Assembly: GCF_013386765.1 (NCBI RefSeq)
Contig: NZ_JACARE010000015.1
Span: 133,884-197,883, forward strand
Reading direction: 5' to 3'
From: Pseudomonas yamanorum
GTDB lineage: Bacteria; Pseudomonadota; Gammaproteobacteria; Pseudomonadales; Pseudomonadaceae
DNA: 64,000 nucleotides
The position numbers were made by a program, and so were the translations under genes. Below are positions 34,206 to 43,764 of this stretch, in pieces; positions within the stretch are counted from its first letter, which is position 1; every line of letters begins with the position of its first letter. Below the pieces are notes generated by a model, which saw only the letters and a list, made by a program, of their open reading frames with translations, was not told where the DNA came from and did not search any database.

Positions 34206-34329
34206 GTCTGCGTAATTTTTGGATTGAAAAGGGTGCTTGAGCATCATTGGGAAAAATGGCTTTTTAGCGGACGTCGGCAAGGACTGCCGATTGGGCGTGA
34301 AGATTTTTATCATGCTCTATTTCTAATCT

Positions 34330-34346
34330 ATACCACTGGGTGGTAT
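34330..34346. promoter_or_regulatory. palindromic operator of the toxin-antitoxin operon
   Basis: ATACCAC-TGG-GTGGTAT is a perfect 7-bp inverted repeat with a 3-bp centre, 22 bp before the toxin start codon and directly after TAATCT (34324-34329), a possible -10. It is well placed for autorepression by the antitoxin's HTH domain. Confidence 0.65.
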
Positions 34347-34367
34347 GTTTTTGGGAAGGGATGCCTT

Positions 34368-34733
34368 ATGAAGCTCAGGCTGTTCAAAACGCGGAATTTT
34401 GCCAACGCAGCCAGCAAGGCTTGGATATGTGATTCGGAATTGAGGGAGGCATTCAGCGAGATGCTTGGCGGCCAAGCCGATAATTTGCGCGGCGGTGTTT
34501 GGAAGAAGCGTCTGAATCAGAACCGACATCGTTCAATTGTCTTGGCCAAGGGTAGGCATTACTGGGTTTATCAATTGCTATTTGCCAAGCAGAACCAAAG
34601 CAATATCAGTCAAAGCGAACTGGTTTGGTTTCGGTCGCTGGCTAAGACCTATGAAGGTTTCAGCGAAGCACAGATTCAGCAGATGCTGGATCTCAGGGAG
34701 TTTGTGGAGATACATCATGACCAAGAAATATAA
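34368..34733 (+). CDS. type II toxin, RelE-like
   Basis: A 121-residue protein resembling RelE-superfamily toxins of about 120 residues (PF06296 kind). Landmarks are LFKTRNFANAASKAWICDSE, GGQADNLRGGVWKKRLNQN (about 36-54), RSIVLAKGRHYWVYQLLFAK (about 57-76) and a C-terminal helix AQIQQMLDLREFVEI. Such toxins cleave mRNA on ribosomes or otherwise stop growth. AAGGG sits 7 nt before the ATG at 34368. The gene precedes its antitoxin (higBA order), and they overlap by 17 bp. Base composition is clearly more AT-rich than the neighbours, a sign of acquisition. Confidence 0.82.
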   Translation: MKLRLFKTRNFANAASKAWICDSELREAFSEMLGGQADNLRGGVWKKRLNQNRHRSIVLAKGRHYWVYQLLFAKQNQSNISQSELVWFRSLAKTYEGFSEAQIQQMLDLREFVEIHHDQEI

Positions 34734-35037
34734 AAGTGAGGCGTTTGAGTCCATTCATCAATCCGCCGAAGCGCTTTATGCCATAGGCGCCATAAATAAA
34801 ACGACTCTTCGTGGGTTCGACGAGGCATGCCTTGCGGATATCCCGGCACAAATCCCGGCTGAGCAAATCAAACAACTACGCGAGCGCAGCCACGTCAGCC
34901 AACCGGTGTTTGCGCGTTATTTGAACACCAGTGCCTCTACGGTGAAGCAATGGGAGTCAGGTGAGAAAAGGCCCGGCGGCATGGCGCTCAAGCTGTTGAG
35001 CATCGTGCAAAAGCACGGTTTGGAAATCCTGGCCTGA
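34717..35037 (+). CDS. antitoxin with HTH (Xre-type) DNA-binding domain
   Basis: A 106-residue protein whose C-terminal half (about 50-100) is a Cro/Xre helix-turn-helix: IKQLRERSHVSQPVFARYLN, then TSASTVKQWESGEKRPGGMA. The N-terminal half (MTKKYKSEAFESIHQSAEAL) probably binds the toxin. It overlaps the toxin gene by 17 bp, which ties their translation together. It likely represses from the palindrome at 34330-34346. Confidence 0.85.
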   Translation: MTKKYKSEAFESIHQSAEALYAIGAINKTTLRGFDEACLADIPAQIPAEQIKQLRERSHVSQPVFARYLNTSASTVKQWESGEKRPGGMALKLLSIVQKHGLEILA

Positions 35038-35133
35038 GGATGGCCCCGTGCCAGATCCCACTGAACCCTCACGAACGCCCAAGGTCGATTAGCTTGTACG
35101 GCTCACACGAGCCGATTTTCAGGAGCTGAACCC

Positions 35134-35292
35134 ATGGATATCATTCGCATCATCATCGCCATTCTGCTGCCGCCACTGGGTGTGTTCCTGCAAGTGGGTT
35201 TCGCCGGCGCGTTCTGGCTGAATATTCTGCTGACCTTGTGCGGTTACATTCCGGGCATCGTGCACGCCGTGTATATCATCGCCAAACGTTAA
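35134..35292 (+). CDS. YqaE/Pmp3 family small membrane protein
   Basis: A 52-residue protein with two transmembrane helices (about 3-23 and 28-48). The start MDIIRIIIAILLPPLGVFLQ and the later GYIPGIVHAVYIIAK are the signature of the Pmp3/YqaE family. Family members are linked to membrane potential and salt or cold stress. AGGAG lies 8 nt before the ATG. It ends 6 bp from the convergent pqqE stop. Confidence 0.92.
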   Translation: MDIIRIIIAILLPPLGVFLQVGFAGAFWLNILLTLCGYIPGIVHAVYIIAKR

Positions 35293-35298
35293 CAGGCC

Positions 35299-36459
35299 TC
35301 AGCCTTTCGCGATCAGCCGTGAGTTGCGCTCATTGCGAAAGGCCAGTTGCTCGATGGTCTGGGTGGCGTGCTCCGCTTCCTCGCGGGCCTGGAGGATCAT
35401 CCCGTGATGCTCCGATTTGCTGCACACCGGGTCCGCATTGCTGGCGTCTCCGGTCAGCATGAACGCCTGGCAGCGGCAGCCACCGAAGTCCTTTTCCTTC
35501 TCGTCGCATGAACGGCATGGCTCGGGCATCCAGTCATAGCCGCGAAAGCGGTTGAAGCCGAACGAGTCGTACCAGATGTGCTGCATGCTGTGGTCGCGCA
35601 CGTTGGGAAACTGCACCGGCATCTGTCGGGCGCCGTGGCACGGCAGCGCGGTTCCGTCCGGTGTCACCGTCAGAAAGATACTGCCCCAGCCATTCATGCA
35701 GGCTTTCGGGCGCTCCTCATAGTAATCCGGCGTGACAAAGATCAGCTTGCACGGATGGCCTTCGGCTTCGAGCTTGGCGCGGTATTCGTTGGTGATGCGT
35801 TCGGCGCGCACCAGCTGTTCCTGGGTCGGCAAGAGGCCGACCCGATTGAGCTGGGCCCAGCCGTAGAACTGGCAGGTGGCAAGCTCCACAAAGTCCGCTT
35901 CCAGCGCAATGCACAGCTCGATGATGCGGTCGATCTTGTCGATATTGTGCCGATGGGTAACGAAGTTCAGCACCATCTGGTAGCCATGGGCTTTCACCGC
36001 TCGGGCCATTTCCAGTTTCTGCGCGAAGGCTTTTTTCGAGCCGGCCAGCAGGTTGTTCACTTGCTCGTCGCTGGCCTGGAAGCTGATCTGGATGTGGTCC
36101 AGGCCCGCCTTCTTGAAGTCGCTGATCTTCTGCTCGGTGAGGCCGATGCCGGAGGTGATCAGGTTGGTGTAGAAACCCAGCTTGCGCGCCTCGGCGATCA
36201 GTTCGGCGAGGTCCTGGCGCACCAGCGGCTCACCGCCGGAAAACCCCAGCTGCGCAGCGCCCATTTCCCGGGCTTCGCGAAATACCTTGATCCACTGTTC
36301 GGTGCTCAGCTCTTTGCCCTGCTCGGCGAAATCCAGCGGATTGGAGCAATACGGGCATTGCAGCGGGCAGCGGTAGGTCAGCTCGGCGAGCAGCCATAGC
36401 GGCAGGCCGATTTCCGGCTTGGGTGGCAGATCAGGCAAGTTCGATCCAGTGCTGAGCAC
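35299..36459 (-). CDS. pqqE: PqqA peptide cyclase (radical SAM)
   Basis: A 386-residue radical-SAM/SPASM enzyme that forms the carbon-carbon bond between Glu and Tyr of PqqA, assisted by PqqD. The SAM cluster motif is CPLQCPYC (about 28-35), followed by [13 protein letters not shown]; the C-terminal SPASM region holds [11 protein letters not shown] and [19 protein letters not shown] cysteines. The start is the GTG at 36459, with GGAGG 6 nt upstream, inside the end of pqqD (29-bp overlap); the frame open to 36561 is not needed. Confidence 0.97.
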   Translation of the reverse strand: MLSTGSNLPDLPPKPEIGLPLWLLAELTYRCPLQCPYCSNPLDFAEQGKELSTEQWIKVFREAREMGAAQLGFSGGEPLVRQDLAELIAEARKLGFYTNLITSGIGLTEQKISDFKKAGLDHIQISFQASDEQVNNLLAGSKKAFAQKLEMARAVKAHGYQMVLNFVTHRHNIDKIDRIIELCIALEADFVELATCQFYGWAQLNRVGLLPTQEQLVRAERITNEYRAKLEAEGHPCKLIFVTPDYYEERPKACMNGWGSIFLTVTPDGTALPCHGARQMPVQFPNVRDHSMQHIWYDSFGFNRFRGYDWMPEPCRSCDEKEKDFGGCRCQAFMLTGDASNADPVCSKSEHHGMILQAREEAEHATQTIEQLAFRNERNSRLIAKG

Positions 36460-36706
36460 GGGCAACCTCCATGAATTGCTCGATGTCTTCACCGAGTTCG
36501 GGTACGCCCGGGAATTGCTGGTCCAGCTCGGCGATGATCGCGCTGACGTCGCGCTCGCCATCGATCAGGCCACCGATCAACGCGGCGCTGTCGTTGAGCT
36601 TGATCATGCCTTCCGGGTACAGCAGCACATGGCCTTTTTGCGCGGGTTCGTACTGGAAGCGATAGCCCTGGCGCCAGGTCGGTTTTTTGCTGCGATCGAA
36701 GCTCAT
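36431..36706 (-). CDS. pqqD: PQQ biosynthesis peptide chaperone
   Basis: A 91-residue RiPP-recognition protein that binds PqqA and presents it to PqqE. Landmarks are [20 protein letters not shown] and the [19 protein letters not shown] helix pair, typical of PqqD. The ATG overlaps the pqqC stop (ATGA), and its 3' end overlaps pqqE. Confidence 0.96.
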   Translation of the reverse strand: MSFDRSKKPTWRQGYRFQYEPAQKGHVLLYPEGMIKLNDSAALIGGLIDGERDVSAIIAELDQQFPGVPELGEDIEQFMEVARAQHWIELA

Positions 36707-37455
36707 AGGGTGATCCCCTTATGCCATACACGCTGATCAGTCACGCTGTGATACGGCGGGCGTTTCAGTTCGTAAGCCATGCTCATGGCATCGAGCATGC
36801 TCCAAAGAATGTCCAGTTTGAACTGGAGAATTTCCAGCATGCGCTCCTGGCCTTCGCGGGTGGTGTAGTGCTGCAGGGTGATGGCCAGACCATGCTCCAC
36901 ATCCCGGCGAGCCTGGCCCAGGCGGGTGCGGAAATACTCGTAGCCGGCCGGGTCGATCCATGGGTAATGCTGGGGCCAGCTGTCGAGGCGCGATTGGTGG
37001 ATCTGTGGGGCGAACAGCTCAGTCAGCGAACTGCTGGCGGCTTCCTGCCAGCTGGCGCGGCGGGCGAAGTTGACGTAGGCGTCTACCGCAAATCGTACGC
37101 CGGGCAGTACCAATTCCTGGGAGCGCAGTTGGTCCGGGTCCAGTCCAACCGCCTGGCCCAGGCGCAGCCAGGCTTCGATGCCGCCGTCTTCGCCAGGGGC
37201 GCCGTCGTGATCCAGCAGGCGCTGGATCCACTCGCGACGGATTTCCCGGTCCGGGCAGTTGGCCAGGATCGCGGCGTCCTTGAGGGGAATGTTCACCTGA
37301 TAATAAAAGCGGTTGGCGACCCAGCCCTGGATCTGCTCGCGGGTCGCGCGGCCTTCATACATCGCCACGTGATACGGGTGATGGATATGGTAGAAGGCGC
37401 CCTTGGCCCGCAGGGCCTGTTCGAACTCGGCGGTGGTCAGCGGTGTGTCAGTCAT
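36703..37455 (-). CDS. pqqC: pyrroloquinoline-quinone synthase
   Basis: A 250-residue helical oxidase catalysing the final ring closure and eight-electron oxidation to PQQ without metal. Family motifs include [20 protein letters not shown] (about 17-36), [17 protein letters not shown] and the [20 protein letters not shown] segment. AGGAG lies 8 nt upstream of the ATG. It is 11 bp after pqqB. Confidence 0.97.
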   Translation of the reverse strand: MTDTPLTTAEFEQALRAKGAFYHIHHPYHVAMYEGRATREQIQGWVANRFYYQVNIPLKDAAILANCPDREIRREWIQRLLDHDGAPGEDGGIEAWLRLGQAVGLDPDQLRSQELVLPGVRFAVDAYVNFARRASWQEAASSSLTELFAPQIHQSRLDSWPQHYPWIDPAGYEYFRTRLGQARRDVEHGLAITLQHYTTREGQERMLEILQFKLDILWSMLDAMSMAYELKRPPYHSVTDQRVWHKGITL

Positions 37456-37466
37456 TTGGCTCGCTC

Positions 37467-38378
37467 CTACAATTCAATGCTCATGCCGTCGTACGCCACT
37501 TCCACATTGCGCCGCAGCAACTCGGCTCGCTCGGGCGAGTCCTCATCCAGGATCGGGTTGGTGTTGTTGATGTGGATAAGCACCTTGCGCTGCTTGGGCA
37601 ACTGCTCCAGCACTTCCAGCATGCCGCCGGGGCCGTTTTGTGCCAGGTGGCCCATCTCGCGGCCGGTGCGGGTGCCCACGCCACGGCGCTGCATTTCGTC
37701 GTCGTCCCACATCGTGCCGTCCACCAGCAGGCAATCGCTGCCGGCCATGATCTCCAGCAACGGCCCGTCGACCTTGCCCAGGCCCGGCGCATAGAACAGC
37801 TTGCCGCCGGTGCGCAGGTCTTCGACGATCAGGCCGATGTTGTCGCCTGGGTGTGGGTCGAATCGGTGAGGCGAGTAGGGCGGCGCCGCGCTGCGCAGAG
37901 GCAATGGCGTGAAGCGCAGGTTGGGGCAGGCGGGGATCGTGAAGCTGGCGTCCAGCTCGATGCGGTTCCAGGCCAGGCCGCCGTTCCAGTGGGTCAGCAT
38001 GGTGAACAGCGGGAAACCGGTGCTCAGGTCTTCATGGACCATGTCGGTGCACCACACCTGGTGCGGGCAGCCTTCGCGCAGGCTCAGCAGGCCGGTGGTG
38101 TGGTCGATCTGGCTGTCCATCAGGATGATTGCGCTGATGCCGGTATCCCGCAGGGCGCGGCCGGGTTGCATCGGAGCGAACCCTTGAAGCTGGGCGCGGA
38201 TGTCTGGCGAGGCGTTGCACAGGACCCAGTTCACGCCGTCATCGGAAATCGCGATGGACGATTGGGTACGCGCCTCGGCCCGCAGGCTGCCATCGCGAAA
38301 ACCCGCGCAGTTCACGCAGTTGCAGTTCCATTGCGGGAAACCACCGCCCGCGGCGGAACCTAGAATCTGGACAAACAT
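37467..38378 (-). CDS. pqqB: PqqB metallo-beta-lactamase-fold protein
   Basis: A 303-residue protein starting [20 protein letters not shown], which is diagnostic of PqqB. The metallo-hydrolase region [17 protein letters not shown] (about 91-107) and the nearby zinc-type cysteines are present. It is thought to hydroxylate the cross-linked PqqA-derived intermediate before PqqC acts. It lies after the pqqA terminator, so its transcription depends on read-through or a weak separate promoter. Confidence 0.96.
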   Translation of the reverse strand: MFVQILGSAAGGGFPQWNCNCVNCAGFRDGSLRAEARTQSSIAISDDGVNWVLCNASPDIRAQLQGFAPMQPGRALRDTGISAIILMDSQIDHTTGLLSLREGCPHQVWCTDMVHEDLSTGFPLFTMLTHWNGGLAWNRIELDASFTIPACPNLRFTPLPLRSAAPPYSPHRFDPHPGDNIGLIVEDLRTGGKLFYAPGLGKVDGPLLEIMAGSDCLLVDGTMWDDDEMQRRGVGTRTGREMGHLAQNGPGGMLEVLEQLPKQRKVLIHINNTNPILDEDSPERAELLRRNVEVAYDGMSIEL

Positions 38379-38410
38379 GGCCGCTCCATTACACACAACT
38401 CAAAAATAAA

Positions 38411-38435
38411 AACGCCCCGGGCGAGCCGAGGCGTT
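38411..38435 (-). terminator. intercistronic terminator between pqqA and pqqB
   Basis: Read on the minus strand, an AACGCC...GGCGTT stem with additional C/G pairs is followed by TTTATTTTT. It sits 20 bp after the pqqA stop and would allow pqqA to be expressed far above pqqBCDE. Confidence 0.75.
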
Positions 38436-38455
38436 GCATTGCGATACAAAGCCAA

Positions 38456-38530
38456 TCAGCGGCTGGCAAAGTACATGGTGACTTCAAAGCCGATACGCAG
38501 ATCAGTGTAAGCAGGTTTGGACCAGGTCAT
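38456..38530 (-). CDS. pqqA: PQQ precursor peptide
   Basis: A 24-residue peptide, [20 protein letters not shown] followed by FASR. The Glu16-x-x-x-Tyr20 pair (EVTMY) is the one cross-linked by PqqE and provides all carbon and nitrogen of PQQ. AGGAG lies before the ATG. It heads pqqABCDE and follows pqqF by 168 bp. Confidence 0.97.
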   Translation of the reverse strand: MTWSKPAYTDLRIGFEVTMYFASR

Positions 38531-38698
38531 ATTCTTACTCCTACGAAGGGATGGGACGTTTACTACCGAGTAATACATATAGTCCACCTCCGGGCGCAGA
38601 TGTTCAGAGGTGTGCATATGAATGTTACGTACTTCTGCGAAAGATAGCGCTGTCCTGTGGGAAAAAGCCTTTTACCGTAGCGGCAATGATCAGGCTGA

Positions 38699-41059
38699 TC
38701 ACTGCCAGGGCGTCGGGAGGCGTGCGCCATTGGCCAGGCAACGCCAGCCGCCTGCAGCAGCATTGAGTTGCTGTGCAGCTCCCATTAAATCCTTGCGGGT
38801 GCGGGTCTGGATGAAATCTTGCAACTGCTGGATGTAATCCGACGGGTGGCCTGCCAAGTGCGCGTGCCAGAGCAGTTCAGCGGCTTGAGCTGTGGGGAGC
38901 GCGCCGAGGGAAAATTGCCGGGCCAGATCACCCGGCAGTTCGCTGGTGTTGATCAATTCGGGCAGCTGTTTCAGGAACGTTTGCAGGTGATCCAGAATTT
39001 GCGCCAGGGAAGCGGTGGGAGATTGCACCCCGAACAGCAGGCCGGTTTGTCCGTTGAATTGTCGGATGCCGCTGAATACCGCGTAGCCCAATTGCAGCTC
39101 GACACGCAGGCGCTGGTAGAACGGCGCTTGCATCAGGTGGGCGAGTAAACGCCAGCACGCCTCGTCGGCCAGGGATTGGCTGGGTGTAGGGCAGAACAGC
39201 AGCAACGCCGCGTCGCTGGAATCGGTACTCACCTCGTGCCACAGATGCTGGCCGCTGATGGATGGGCATTCGCTGACAGCCGTTTCCGGATGGCCTGGCA
39301 GTTTCGCCGCTGCACTTTTGATTGCGGTCTCGCAGGCGGCGGGGAGTCCGACGGCAAGCCCTTGCCAGCGAGCGGTCGGCCATCGGTCTTGCCCGGCAGT
39401 CTGGTTTACAGGTGGGACGCCGGCGTAATACTCGGGTAATGCCTTGAGTAATTCCCGGATCGCCATCGTCGGTGCGGTTGCGGGTGCCTGGGCTTGTTCG
39501 TCGAGCTGTGTCAGGCAGCGAGCGACTTCCTCCAGCACTGCGGGCATTGGCTCATGGAGCCCGACCATTTTCAGCTGCCAGTAATTGCCAGCCGCCTCGA
39601 AGGATAATTCGACGCCCGCCTGGCTGGCGTTCTCCCGCAGCCGTGGGAAAAGGTCTGCGCGCAGAGGCGAATCCAGTTGCCAACGCAGGTAAATCGCACC
39701 GTCGTCGGTGTCGCCTGGCAACGCCTGGCTGAAGTTCAACGCCGAGAGGTCCTTTCGTCCCCAGGAGCGATCCTGGGCGAAAGTGCGCAAGCCGCGATGT
39801 GCGCTGGTCTGCCCACGAATCAGTCCCGGGCGCTCTTCCTTGACGGCCGGGCGCAGGAACGGATTGCCGGGTGGCAGTTGCCAGGCGTGCCGGGACGGCT
39901 GCAGGTGCAGGGAGTCCAGCAAGGCCTTGAGGGACGCGGCGCCTTGGTCGGACAGGACTGGCTCGTTTTCCTGCCGGGCCATTGCCAGGGCTCCGCTGAC
40001 CTGTTGTCTGCGGGCGAGCAGCAGGGCGTACTCTTCCCGTAGCGCTGTCCAATCGCTGTGTGCGAAAAAGCTCAGCCAGTCGTGCAACAGTTCTTCGATT
40101 GCTGCCGTCTGCTGTGCACCTTGGGCATCCAGAGTGAAGTCGATATCCAGCAGCATCTGGCCGTTGAACTGGTACAGCGCCGTTGCGCGAATGGCGCTGA
40201 CCCATTGCCGCGCCTGCAACTCGGCGAGCAGCCCGCCGGGTGCCGAAGCGTTGAGCCACAAGCACAGGAAATCCAGCGCTTCAGGCGACGCGTCGCCTGT
40301 CACCACGTGGTGCCAGTGGTGTTCATCGGCATGTTGATAAGTGACATGGCTGCCAGCCATCAAGGCGGGTGCTGGTGCTTGTGCACGCAGTTGCCCCGGC
40401 TTGAGCATTTCACTGAATCGCTGTGCGATGGATTGCAGTTCCTCCAGCGGCTGAGGCCCGGCAAGGCTCAGGGTCATCTGCCCGGTCTGATAGAAGCCTT
40501 CATAAAAATCCCGCAACGCCTGCTGAAACGCCTCACGCTCTACCGGCAAACTATCCCGGTTGCCCGCGTGAAACGCCCGCAGCGGATGATCCGCCGCAAC
40601 GCCTTGCAGTAACGCCTGCTGTTGTTGCGCCACGGCATCCTGCGACCAGGCAATGAACTCCGCCTGCAACACTTCGCGCTCGCGCAACTGATCTTCCAGG
40701 GCCAGGCGCGGATGGGCGAGCATATCCCCAAGGCGATCCAGCGCGGCATCAAATGCCGAAACAGGTACTTCAAAGAAAAAGTCGGTAGCACGTTCGCGGG
40801 TGCTGGCATTGACCTGTCCACCGTGGCGCTGCACGTAGGCCATCAGCCCTTCGCTTGCAGGAAACCGCTCGGTGCCCAGGAACAACAGATGCTCAAGGAA
40901 ATGCGCCAGCCCCGGCCACGCCAAGGGCACATCGTGACTGCCCGCTGCAACGCGCAAGGCTGCCGCGCAGCGCTTCAAACGCGGTGCATGACGCAAGGAA
41001 ACCCGCAGGCCGTTGGCCAGGGTCAATTGAAGGTGATGAGGGTGGGCCGGCGCAGGCAT
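38699..41059 (-). CDS. pqqF: PqqF zinc protease (M16)
   Basis: A 786-residue M16 metallopeptidase with the inverted zinc motif HFLEH (about 49-53, in GLAHFLEHLLFLGTERFP) and downstream glutamate in NASTRERATDFFFE (about 86-99). It is thought to clip the modified PqqA peptide together with PqqG-type partners. GGAAG precedes the ATG at 41059 by 5 nt; a GTG two codons upstream is possible. It lies immediately before pqqA on the same strand, as in P. putida and P. protegens. Confidence 0.94.
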   Translation of the reverse strand: MPAPAHPHHLQLTLANGLRVSLRHAPRLKRCAAALRVAAGSHDVPLAWPGLAHFLEHLLFLGTERFPASEGLMAYVQRHGGQVNASTRERATDFFFEVPVSAFDAALDRLGDMLAHPRLALEDQLREREVLQAEFIAWSQDAVAQQQQALLQGVAADHPLRAFHAGNRDSLPVEREAFQQALRDFYEGFYQTGQMTLSLAGPQPLEELQSIAQRFSEMLKPGQLRAQAPAPALMAGSHVTYQHADEHHWHHVVTGDASPEALDFLCLWLNASAPGGLLAELQARQWVSAIRATALYQFNGQMLLDIDFTLDAQGAQQTAAIEELLHDWLSFFAHSDWTALREEYALLLARRQQVSGALAMARQENEPVLSDQGAASLKALLDSLHLQPSRHAWQLPPGNPFLRPAVKEERPGLIRGQTSAHRGLRTFAQDRSWGRKDLSALNFSQALPGDTDDGAIYLRWQLDSPLRADLFPRLRENASQAGVELSFEAAGNYWQLKMVGLHEPMPAVLEEVARCLTQLDEQAQAPATAPTMAIRELLKALPEYYAGVPPVNQTAGQDRWPTARWQGLAVGLPAACETAIKSAAAKLPGHPETAVSECPSISGQHLWHEVSTDSSDAALLLFCPTPSQSLADEACWRLLAHLMQAPFYQRLRVELQLGYAVFSGIRQFNGQTGLLFGVQSPTASLAQILDHLQTFLKQLPELINTSELPGDLARQFSLGALPTAQAAELLWHAHLAGHPSDYIQQLQDFIQTRTRKDLMGAAQQLNAAAGGWRCLANGARLPTPWQ

Positions 41060-41109
41060 GAGCACTTCCGAAACGTAGGAAGTGCCTATGCTAGCGCAAA
41101 CCTGCCGGA

Positions 41110-41904
41110 TCAGTGCTTGTGCAACGCACCGTAAAGCTCCGGACGACGGTCCAGCAGGTAGCGGTTGGCCGCACGAGAGTCGACCATCAACTGTCGATCC
41201 AGGGTGCCGACAATCAACGCTTCATCGAGACCCGCCTGGGCGATCCGCTGGCCATCCGGCGCGGCGATGCTGCTCTGCCCGCAATACTGGATCTCGCCCT
41301 CCTGGCCGCAGTAATTGGCGTAGGCCACGTAACACTGGTTTTCAAAGGCCCGCGCCCGCACGGTGACATCGGCGACGAAATCGAACGGCACCATGTTGGC
41401 GGTCGGTACAAGGATCAACTCCGCACCGGCCAGCGCCAGGCGCCGGGTGTTCTCCGGGAATTCCAGGTCATAGCAAATCAGGAAACCCAGCTTCCAGCCG
41501 TTCAATTCCACCAGCGGAAAATCGTCGTCTCCAGCGCTGAACATCGAGTGGTCGAGGTCGCCAAACAGATGCGTCTTGCGGTAGTTGCACAAGCGCTGGC
41601 CGTTAGCGTCGATCAACTGTACGGCGTTGTAGATCTGCCCGTCGGCGCCGCGTTCCGGATAGCCGTAGAGGATCGCCACGCCTGAGTTTTTCGCCAAGGT
41701 GGCGATGGACTGCGCCGAGGGGCCGTCCTGGGCTTCAGCCAGCGCGCCGACCGCTTCCATGCCGATGTTATAGCCGGTGAGAAACATCTCCGGCAGCACC
41801 AGCAGGTCGGCGTCGTTGGCCTCTTGCGCCAACTGATGCAGGCGCTTGAGGTTGCCCGCCACATCCAGCGGCAAAGGCGGGCATTGATACAGGGCGACAC
41901 GCAT
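41110..41904 (-). CDS. davA: 5-aminopentanamidase (carbon-nitrogen hydrolase)
   Basis: A 264-residue nitrilase-superfamily amidase with the Glu-Lys-Cys triad in LLVLPEMFLTGYNIG (about 36-50), NYRKTHLFGDLD (about 108-119) and KLGFLICYDLEFPE (about 140-153). Its place 10 bp after a lysine-monooxygenase-like gene points to hydrolysis of 5-aminopentanamide to 5-aminovalerate. AAGGAG lies before the ATG at 41904. The closely related RamA amidases have similar sequence, so the activity may be broader. Confidence 0.87.
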   Translation of the reverse strand: MRVALYQCPPLPLDVAGNLKRLHQLAQEANDADLLVLPEMFLTGYNIGMEAVGALAEAQDGPSAQSIATLAKNSGVAILYGYPERGADGQIYNAVQLIDANGQRLCNYRKTHLFGDLDHSMFSAGDDDFPLVELNGWKLGFLICYDLEFPENTRRLALAGAELILVPTANMVPFDFVADVTVRARAFENQCYVAYANYCGQEGEIQYCGQSSIAAPDGQRIAQAGLDEALIVGTLDRQLMVDSRAANRYLLDRRPELYGALHKH

Positions 41905-41914
41905 GGGCAACTCC

Positions 41915-43618
41915 TTATTCGGGCAGTGCAATCGGCCCGATTTCATCGAACACATCCCCCGGCCCCGGGTTCTGCGGGTGAGTGCTGCCACCGAAGTGAG
42001 TCATGATGCCCCACACCGCATTCAGCGAAGTTTGCACAGCGCCTTCAACCCAGGCAGGCGTCCAGGACACGTCGTCACCGGCGATAAAAATCCCGCGTTG
42101 TTCAGCCGGCATGTCCTTCTGCATGAAGTGCGCGTACATCCGCTGGTTGTAGCGATAGTGGCCCGGCAGCGCGCCCTTGAAGGCACCGAGGAAATGCGGG
42201 TCGGCTTCCCACGACACGGTGATCGGGTCGCCGATGATCCGCGCGGCGATGTCGACTCTCGGGTAGATCTTTTTCAACGCGTCGAGGGCCAGTTTCACGC
42301 GCTTCTCGATCGGCTGCGGAAGCATTTTCAAGGCGTCGCTCATCCACGAGTAGGACAGGCAAATCACACCCGGCTTGTCGTCGCCATTGTCGAACAGATA
42401 GGTGCCACGGGTCAGGCGATCGGTCAGCGTCATGCTCATCAAGTCGCGGCCGGTTTCCGGATCCTTGTCCTTCCAGAATGGCCGGTCGACCATCACGAAA
42501 GTCTTCGACGATTGCATGTAGCGGGTGCGGTCGAGGGCCATCCACATCTTTTGCGAGAACAGGGTTTCGTCGCACTCGATCTGGGTGGTCAGCAGCCAGC
42601 TCTGGCAGGTGGTCAGCACCGCGGCGTATTCGCGGGTGTCGCCGTAGTTGTCGGTGACGGCGAAACGGCCGTCGGGCGCGTGGGCAATGCGCTTGACCCC
42701 GGCCCGCGGCGCGCCGTGGTGCAGGGAGCTGAGGCTGGTGCCTTCGGGCCAGTGAGCGCAACGTTCCGGCACATGACGCCAGATGCCCATGGGCACCTGG
42801 GCGACGCCGCCGACCACTAGGTGTTGGTGATCGTCGCAGTTGGTCATCACCACGCGGAAGATTTCCAGCATCGAGTTGGGGAAGTCCGAGTCCCAGCCAC
42901 CGGTGCCGAAGCCGACCTGGCCGAACACTTCGCGATGATGGAACGACAACTTGGCAAACGCCTTGGAGGTGGCGACGAAGTCGTAGAAGGTGCGGTCGTC
43001 CCACAACGGAACCAGGGTATTCCACAGCTCTTTAAGGCGCGGTACGTCACGGTCGCGGATGGCTTGCTGGATATCGGCGAACTGCGAGCCCGCTTCCAGT
43101 GCGTCGGCCCAGGCGTCAGCCACTTCCTGGAACAGTGCGGGAAGGTCGGCAAGTTTCTGTGCGTAGTGAGTCTGGCCTTCGAGGTCGATGACCGTGCTGC
43201 CGGAAGCGGGCGTCAGCGGGTTGGGAAACGGTTTGGTCTCCAGCCCGAGCTTGTCCACGTAGTGATAGAACGCAGTGGAGGACACCGGGAAGCGCATGCC
43301 GCCGAGTTCCGCGATGATGCCTTCGGCGCCTTCAAAGGCCTGGGAACGCAGGCGGCCACCCATTTTCGAGGCTTCATACACCACCGGTTTCAAGCCCAGC
43401 TTCATCAGCTCGTAGGCGGCCACCAGCCCGGCAATCCCGGCGCCGACGATCGCCACTTCGGCGCCGTGGTTGGCCGCCGGAATACTGCCCAGACCCGCCG
43501 GGTGCTCGATCCAGTCATCGAAGGCGAACGGGAAGTCCGGGCCAAAGATGGTGATCGGCTTTTTACCGGTGGCAGGGTGGCGGTTGGGCTTGCTGATGGT
43601 GCTGGAAGGAATGCTCAT
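41915..43618 (-). CDS. davB: L-lysine 2-monooxygenase-like flavin amine oxidase
   Basis: A 567-residue FAD enzyme with the dinucleotide-binding motif VAIVGAGIAGLVAAYELMKL (about 54-73) and ELGGMRFPVSS after it. The C-terminal FAD contact is RGIFIAGDDVSWTPAWVEGA (about 514-533). It belongs to the tryptophan/phenylalanine/lysine 2-monooxygenase group, which turn the amino acid into the amide one carbon shorter. Pairing with the amidase downstream and an Lrp regulator upstream favours the DavB role in the 5-aminovalerate route of lysine breakdown. Phenylalanine or tryptophan activity cannot be ruled out. Confidence 0.87.
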   Translation of the reverse strand: MSIPSSTISKPNRHPATGKKPITIFGPDFPFAFDDWIEHPAGLGSIPAANHGAEVAIVGAGIAGLVAAYELMKLGLKPVVYEASKMGGRLRSQAFEGAEGIIAELGGMRFPVSSTAFYHYVDKLGLETKPFPNPLTPASGSTVIDLEGQTHYAQKLADLPALFQEVADAWADALEAGSQFADIQQAIRDRDVPRLKELWNTLVPLWDDRTFYDFVATSKAFAKLSFHHREVFGQVGFGTGGWDSDFPNSMLEIFRVVMTNCDDHQHLVVGGVAQVPMGIWRHVPERCAHWPEGTSLSSLHHGAPRAGVKRIAHAPDGRFAVTDNYGDTREYAAVLTTCQSWLLTTQIECDETLFSQKMWMALDRTRYMQSSKTFVMVDRPFWKDKDPETGRDLMSMTLTDRLTRGTYLFDNGDDKPGVICLSYSWMSDALKMLPQPIEKRVKLALDALKKIYPRVDIAARIIGDPITVSWEADPHFLGAFKGALPGHYRYNQRMYAHFMQKDMPAEQRGIFIAGDDVSWTPAWVEGAVQTSLNAVWGIMTHFGGSTHPQNPGPGDVFDEIGPIALPE

Positions 43619-43764
43619 GGCTGACCTTGCTGGCGACTCGGCGGGGCGCGACCCGCTGAGTATAGGAAAAGATGGCAGCCATTCTAGGGAGCGTAGCGTT
43701 CGTTAATAAGACGCAATGTGTCGTCGGATTGAATTGTTTTTAGTCAGAGTGACGAAGTTGGTGG

